This document shows, one piece after another, positions 7,383 through 10,088 of a stretch of 10,088 bases of DNA. The notes under the pieces are model-generated. The model had not been told where the DNA came from. It did no database searches and saw only the letters and a list, made by a program, of their open reading frames with translations. Made by a program: the position numbers and the translations under genes. Each line of letters opens with the position of its first letter. Position 1 is the first letter of the stretch. Origin of the DNA: an uncultured Clostridia bacterium. Its GTDB lineage: Bacteria > Bacillota > Clostridia > Oscillospirales > Oscillospiraceae. The stretch lies in assembly GCA_946405655.1 (NCBI GenBank), contig CAMJHX010000034.1, positions 1 through 10,088 of the forward strand, read 5' to 3'.

Positions 7383-7419
7383 AAAAAAGACGCAAGGCGT
7401 TTTGCCTTGCGTCTTTTTT
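7383..7419. terminator. Rho-independent terminator, probably bidirectional
   Basis: A perfect 10-bp stem, GACGCAAGGC (7389-7398) and GCCTTGCGTC (7404-7413), with loop GTTTT, is preceded by seven A and followed by six T. It lies 12 bp after the regulator's stop codon. Read on the minus strand it also has a T-run, so it can stop transcripts coming from mutL as well. Confidence 0.92.
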
Positions 7420-7443
7420 ATTGAGAGCGATCCGATCGCCGTC

Positions 7444-7507
7444 GTAGGGGACGGCGTCCTCGACGTCCCGGCAGGGAGCAGTCCAGACACGCGCCGTTTT
7501 ACGGCGC
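7444..7507. repeat. GC-rich inverted-repeat segment, GTAGGG type
   Basis: This contains GTAGGG at 7444-7449, the short palindromic stretch GGGACG (7448-7453)/CGTCCC (7464-7469) around GACGGCGTC, and a clean hairpin GCGCCGT-TTT-ACGGCGC (7491-7507). No start codon with a ribosome site or credible reading frame is seen. It looks like the left part of a composite non-coding repeat filling the convergent regulator-mutL gap. A further GTAGGG followed by GCCCCG lies at 7531. Confidence 0.55.
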
Positions 7508-7569
7508 ATCCGCTGGATCTCAAATTTGCTGTAGGGGCCCCGCAGATGATGCTTCGCACGGAAAGAGAA

Positions 7570-7641
7570 CCGTAGGGCGGTAGCTTGCTGCCGCCGTAAC
7601 TTCTGAATTGCTCCCGGCGGCCCCAAGGAACCGCCCTACGG
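7570..7641. repeat. Inverted repeat CCGTAGGGCGG, downstream of mutL
   Basis: CCGTAGGGCGG (7570-7580) and CCGCCCTACGG (7631-7641) are perfect 11-bp inverted arms enclosing about 50 bp that themselves contain GCTGCCGCC and GGCGGCC. The element begins 48 bp downstream of the mutL stop and could fold in the mutL transcript. There is no T-run, so it is not a standard terminator. The remaining bases up to 7688 show no gene. Confidence 0.65.
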
Positions 7642-7688
7642 CGTCTGAATGAATGCGCATGTGGATTGCGGGCAACCCCAACGGCTCT

Positions 7689-9584
7689 TTACACAATCCT
7701 TAAAAACAGCTTGTCGAGCTCTTTTCGCGTGAGCGTGACGGCGACGGGGCGGCCGTGGGGACAGTATTTGACCTCGCCCGAGAGGACCGCCTCCGCGAGG
7801 GGCAGCAGCTCCTGCGGCGCGGTGTTCCACCCGGCCTTGATCGCCGCCTTGCAGGCGACGGTCTTGAGAATCTCGTCGCGCGCGGCGTGCACGTCGAGCT
7901 CTCCGCCGTGGCGGAGGTCGCGGCAGATCTCCTCGAGCGCGGCGGCGGCGTCCTTCTCGGACATGATCTCCGGCACGGCGCGGATCATGAAGTCATCGCC
8001 GCTGAGAGGCTCAATCTCAAAGCCCATCTGCTCGAGCGAATCGGCATGCATACGCAGCACCTCGGCGTCCGTCCCGCCCGGGGAGAACGGCACGGGAGAC
8101 AGCAGCGTCTGGCTCATGAGGGGATCCGTCTGCTTCTGCAGGCGGTCAAAGTTGATGCGCTCGTGCGCGGCGTGTTTGTCGATCAAGAGGAGCGTGTCGC
8201 CCTTTTCGATGAGGATGTAGGCGTTCATCGCCTCGCCGATGATGCGCGCCTTCTGCTCGGGCACAGCGGCGGGCGCCTTTTCCTCGAAGGTCTCGAGCGC
8301 GGTCTGCACCGGCTGGGGCGCGCTCTTCGGCTCCGGGCGCGGCGCGGGCGCGGGAACCGGCCTTGGCATCGGCGGACGGACGGGCGCCGCGGGCGCGACC
8401 GTCGGCGAGCGGAAGGTCGTGTTGGTCGAAATGCCCGGCGCGGGATAGGGCTTCGGCGGGGCATACTGCACTTCCCTTTTGGCGCTCGCGCTTTGCTTTG
8501 TGCGGTATTCGGCGGCGGACATGGTCTGGTAGAAATCCGCGCGCGGCTCGGTCTTCTTCTGCGTGCCGGCGGAGATGTGCACGGCTGCCGCGGGGCTCTC
8601 GCGCTCGAGCGCGGAGCGCACGGCGTAATACACCGCGTCGAAGACCGCCTTCTCCTGCGTGAACTTCACCTCGGTCTTCGCCGGATGCACGTTCACGTCC
8701 ACGGCGCCGAAGGAGAGCGTGAGATACAGCACGCACGCCGGGAACTTGCCGACGAGGAGCGTGTTTTTATACGCCTGCTCCAGCGCGGACTGGAGCGCGG
8801 CGGACTTGATGACGCGGCCGTTGCAGTAAAAATGCTGCGCGCTGCGGTTGCCGCGCCCCGCGCCGGGCGAGGAGACATAGCCCTCGACCTTCACGCCGTC
8901 GGCGCCGCCGGCGCAGAAGAGCATCTTCGCCGCCTGATCACGGCCGAGGAGACTGTAAACGCAGGACTCCATGCGGCTGTCGCCGGGGGAGAAAAACTGC
9001 TCCTCCCCGTCGCGGATGCACCGGACGGAGATATCCGGGCGGCCCAGCGCGCAGCGGAACGCCGCGAGCACGCAGGCGCTGCCCTCGGCGCGGTCGGACT
9101 TCATGAATTTCAGGCGCGCGGGCGTGTTGTAAAACAAATCGCGGATGATCATCGTCGTCCCCTCGGGGCAGCCGGTCTCGTACATTTCCTCGATCTCACC
9201 GGCTGAGAGCGTCACGCGCGTGCCGCTCGCCGTGCCCTGCTGCCGCGTCAGGAGCTCCACATGGCTCACGGCGGAGATGGCCGCGAGCGCCTCGCCGCGA
9301 AAGCCGAGCGTCGCGATGCTCTCGAGCCCGCGCGCGTCGCGCAGCTTGCTCGTCGCATGGCGCAGGAAGGCGACGCCCGCGTCCTCGGGCGCCATGCCGC
9401 AGCCGTCGTCCGTGACGCGCAGATACGTCATGCCGCCGCCGCGGATCTCCACCGTGACGGTGCGCGCGCCGGCGTCGATCGCGTTTTCCACGAGCTCCTT
9501 CACGACGGAAGCAGGCCGCTCCACCACCTCGCCGGCAGCGATGAGGTCAGCAACGTGGGGGGACAATATTTGGATATCGGGCAT
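7689..9584 (-). CDS. mutL: DNA mismatch repair protein MutL
   Basis: Complete MutL, 631 residues, normal for Firmicutes. It links mismatch recognition by MutS to strand removal. The N-terminal GHKL ATPase has all expected motifs: VVKELVENAIDAG (27-39; E30, N34), DDGCGM (59-64), HATSKL (76-81), GFRGEAL (94-100) and the DLFYNTPARLKF block (149-160). A transducer domain ends near 330 with VDVNVHPAKTEVKF. A Pro/Ala-rich linker (about 375-445) leads to the C-terminal dimer/endonuclease domain, with IDKHAAHER (468-476), VACKAAIKAG (576-585, C578) and CPHGRP (608-613). These indicate a metal-dependent nicking MutL, as in bacteria lacking MutH. The first motif is DKHA rather than DQHA, and its last acidic residue is D480 instead of E. 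The start ATG has AGGAG 9 nt upstream. It is transcribed away from miaB, with a palindrome in its leader. Confidence 0.97.
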   Translation of the reverse strand: MPDIQILSPHVADLIAAGEVVERPASVVKELVENAIDAGARTVTVEIRGGGMTYLRVTDDGCGMAPEDAGVAFLRHATSKLRDARGLESIATLGFRGEALAAISAVSHVELLTRQQGTASGTRVTLSAGEIEEMYETGCPEGTTMIIRDLFYNTPARLKFMKSDRAEGSACVLAAFRCALGRPDISVRCIRDGEEQFFSPGDSRMESCVYSLLGRDQAAKMLFCAGGADGVKVEGYVSSPGAGRGNRSAQHFYCNGRVIKSAALQSALEQAYKNTLLVGKFPACVLYLTLSFGAVDVNVHPAKTEVKFTQEKAVFDAVYYAVRSALERESPAAAVHISAGTQKKTEPRADFYQTMSAAEYRTKQSASAKREVQYAPPKPYPAPGISTNTTFRSPTVAPAAPVRPPMPRPVPAPAPRPEPKSAPQPVQTALETFEEKAPAAVPEQKARIIGEAMNAYILIEKGDTLLLIDKHAAHERINFDRLQKQTDPLMSQTLLSPVPFSPGGTDAEVLRMHADSLEQMGFEIEPLSGDDFMIRAVPEIMSEKDAAAALEEICRDLRHGGELDVHAARDEILKTVACKAAIKAGWNTAPQELLPLAEAVLSGEVKYCPHGRPVAVTLTRKELDKLFLRIV

Positions 9585-9604
9585 GGTAATCAGCTCCTGA
9601 AATC

Positions 9605-9822
9605 GTTAGGAGTGAGGAGTTAGGAGTTAGGAGTTGATAGGTGGTTTGTGCGCAGTCACCATTTGTCATCCTGAGCTTGTCGAAGGATCTTGGCAGCGCA
9701 GCGAAAGAGACTATTCAATGGCTATCGTACTGCCCTGCCAAGATTCTTCGACTCCGCACTTTGTGCTCCGCTCAGAATGACAGATTCGGGCAACTCCTAA
9801 CTCCTCACTCCTAACTCCTAAC
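9605..9822. repeat. Nested palindrome: 7-bp-unit arrays flanking an interspersed repeat
   Basis: Left array 9605-9636 is four heptamers (GTTAGGA, GTGAGGA, GTTAGGA, GTTAGGA) plus GTTG. Right array 9791-9822 is the inverted counterpart, CAAC then TCCTAAC, TCCTCAC, TCCTAAC, TCCTAAC. Both are 32 bp and pair at 30 of 32 positions, the variant unit being shifted by one. They enclose the 9664-9782 palindrome, so the whole 218 bp can fold as a hairpin within a hairpin. It sits only 6 bp upstream of the mutL ribosome site. Confidence 0.85.
9664..9782. repeat. Palindromic interspersed repeat, copy 2
   Basis: Same family as 1713-1843. Outer arms are TGTCATCCTGAGC (9664-9676) and GCTCAGAATGACA (9770-9782), with one mismatch. 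Inner arms GTCGAAGGATCTTGGCAG (9679-9696) and its inverse at 9735-9752 also differ at one base. The left arm lacks about a dozen bases found in copy 1 between GAGC and GTCGAAGG, whereas the right arm keeps a small extra hairpin (GCAC-TTT-GTGC). The central bases are unrelated to copy 1, as expected if only the arms are conserved. Confidence 0.85.
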
Positions 9823-9842
9823 TCGACTTGTCTTCTTGCGCT

Positions 9843-9871
9843 ATTATAAAGGAATTCCATTGAAAATTCCA
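9843..9871 (-). promoter_or_regulatory. Possible mutL promoter
   Basis: On the minus strand TATAAT (9848-9843) is a perfect -10 box, with a weak -35, TGGAAT (9871-9866), 17 bp upstream. Transcription from here would give mutL a leader of about 250 nt that carries the whole nested palindrome. Other mutL promoters inside the repeat cannot be excluded. Confidence 0.5.
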
Positions 9872-9885
9872 CCCATAAATGTTAA

Positions 9886-9891
9886 TATAAT
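9886..9891 (+). promoter_or_regulatory. Possible miaB -10 box
   Basis: A perfect TATAAT lies 33 bp before the miaB ATG. The nearest good -35, TTGAAA (9860-9865), is 20 bp away, longer than ideal. It overlaps the -35 area of the opposing mutL promoter, so the two would be back to back. The ribosome site TTGGAGA is at 9906-9912. Confidence 0.45.
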
Positions 9892-9924
9892 CTGTACATC
9901 TATTATTGGAGACTGGATAACATT

Positions 9925-10088
9925 ATGGCTTACAAACGAACCGAAATCGCGCCGGAGCGCATTGATGCGCAGCTGGATATCTGCCGGCGTCTGCGCGCGT
10001 TTTATGAGCAGAGAGAAGCAAAGCCCCTCGCGCTGGTGGACACCTACGGCTGCCAGCAGAACGAGGCCGACAGCGAGAAGCTGCGCGG
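9925..10088 (+). CDS. miaB: tRNA methylthiotransferase MiaB, 5' end only
   Basis: The first 54 codons and part of the next are present; the gene continues past the right edge. After an N-terminal extension of about 37 residues comes LVDTYGCQQNEADSEKLRG, the start of the methylthiotransferase (UPF0004) domain. Its cysteine (C43) is one of the three that hold the auxiliary 4Fe-4S cluster. MiaB is a radical-SAM enzyme that adds a methylthio group to i6A37 in tRNA; the radical-SAM CxxxCxxC lies beyond the window. The TYGCQ-NE-DSE signature favours MiaB over RimO or MtaB. In many Firmicutes miaB, mutS and mutL form one cluster, so mutS may follow downstream; here mutL is instead divergent. The ATG has TTGGAGA 12 nt upstream. 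Confidence 0.92.
   Translation, partial: MAYKRTEIAPERIDAQLDICRRLRAFYEQREAKPLALVDTYGCQQNEADSEKLR

Noticed and set aside
7327..7626. Small minus-strand frame of 99 codons in the regulator-mutL gap
   Set aside because: It reads through the terminator hairpin and the inverted repeats and has no recognised motif, so it is not credible as a gene.
7444..7641. Possible CRISPR or attachment site in the repeat mosaic
   Set aside because: Units are not evenly spaced direct repeats, there are no cas genes or integrase, and the structure is of inverted arms with different contents.
7755..9206. Open frame of 483 codons on the plus strand, opposite mutL
   Set aside because: MutL motifs are complete on the minus strand, and the plus product is Arg/His/Gly-rich shadow sequence.
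9605..9822. Possible insertion sequence between mutL and miaB
   Set aside because: The interval of 218 bp has no transposase frame. At most it is a non-autonomous element.

Overview
The window looks like chromosomal DNA from an anaerobic, fairly GC-rich Firmicute, most likely a gut Clostridia member of the Oscillospiraceae/Ruminococcaceae type. This is inferred from strong AGGAGG-like ribosome sites, AT-rich intergenic promoters with sigma-A spacing, a multi-cluster Fe-S flavoprotein, a MutL with an endonuclease domain, and a TetR regulator with a DhaS-like C-terminal domain. No rRNA, tRNA, CRISPR array, transposase or phage gene was seen.

Layout. (1) 1-1531, minus: 5' part of a large Fe-S/FAD oxidoreductase related to the glutamate synthase small subunit; it starts at TTG and has its own promoter. 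(2) 1713-1843: a palindromic interspersed repeat. (3) 1857-6497, minus: a two-gene operon, a very long MMPL/RND-type exporter followed after 3 bp by a cytosolic 5'-nucleotidase (cN-I family). (4) 6498-6776: an AT-rich divergent control region. (5) 6777-7370, plus: a TetR-family regulator, probably controlling the exporter operon, ending in a strong terminator. (6) 7420-7688: no gene, only a mosaic of GC-rich inverted repeats. (7) 7689-9584, minus: mutL, complete. (8) 9585-9924: a nested palindrome (a second copy of the interspersed repeat inside a pair of 7-bp-unit arrays) plus back-to-back promoters. (9) 9925-10088, plus: 5' end of miaB.

Functionally there are three independent units: a redox enzyme, a regulator/exporter/nucleotidase locus, and the mismatch-repair/tRNA-modification pair mutL-miaB, here divergent. 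The genes belong to known families. The less ordinary material is in the intergenic repeats, the heptad arrays in the exporter, and the domain mix of the first gene. Nothing seen supports a wholly new system. Large open frames opposite the real genes are shadows of GC-rich coding sequence.
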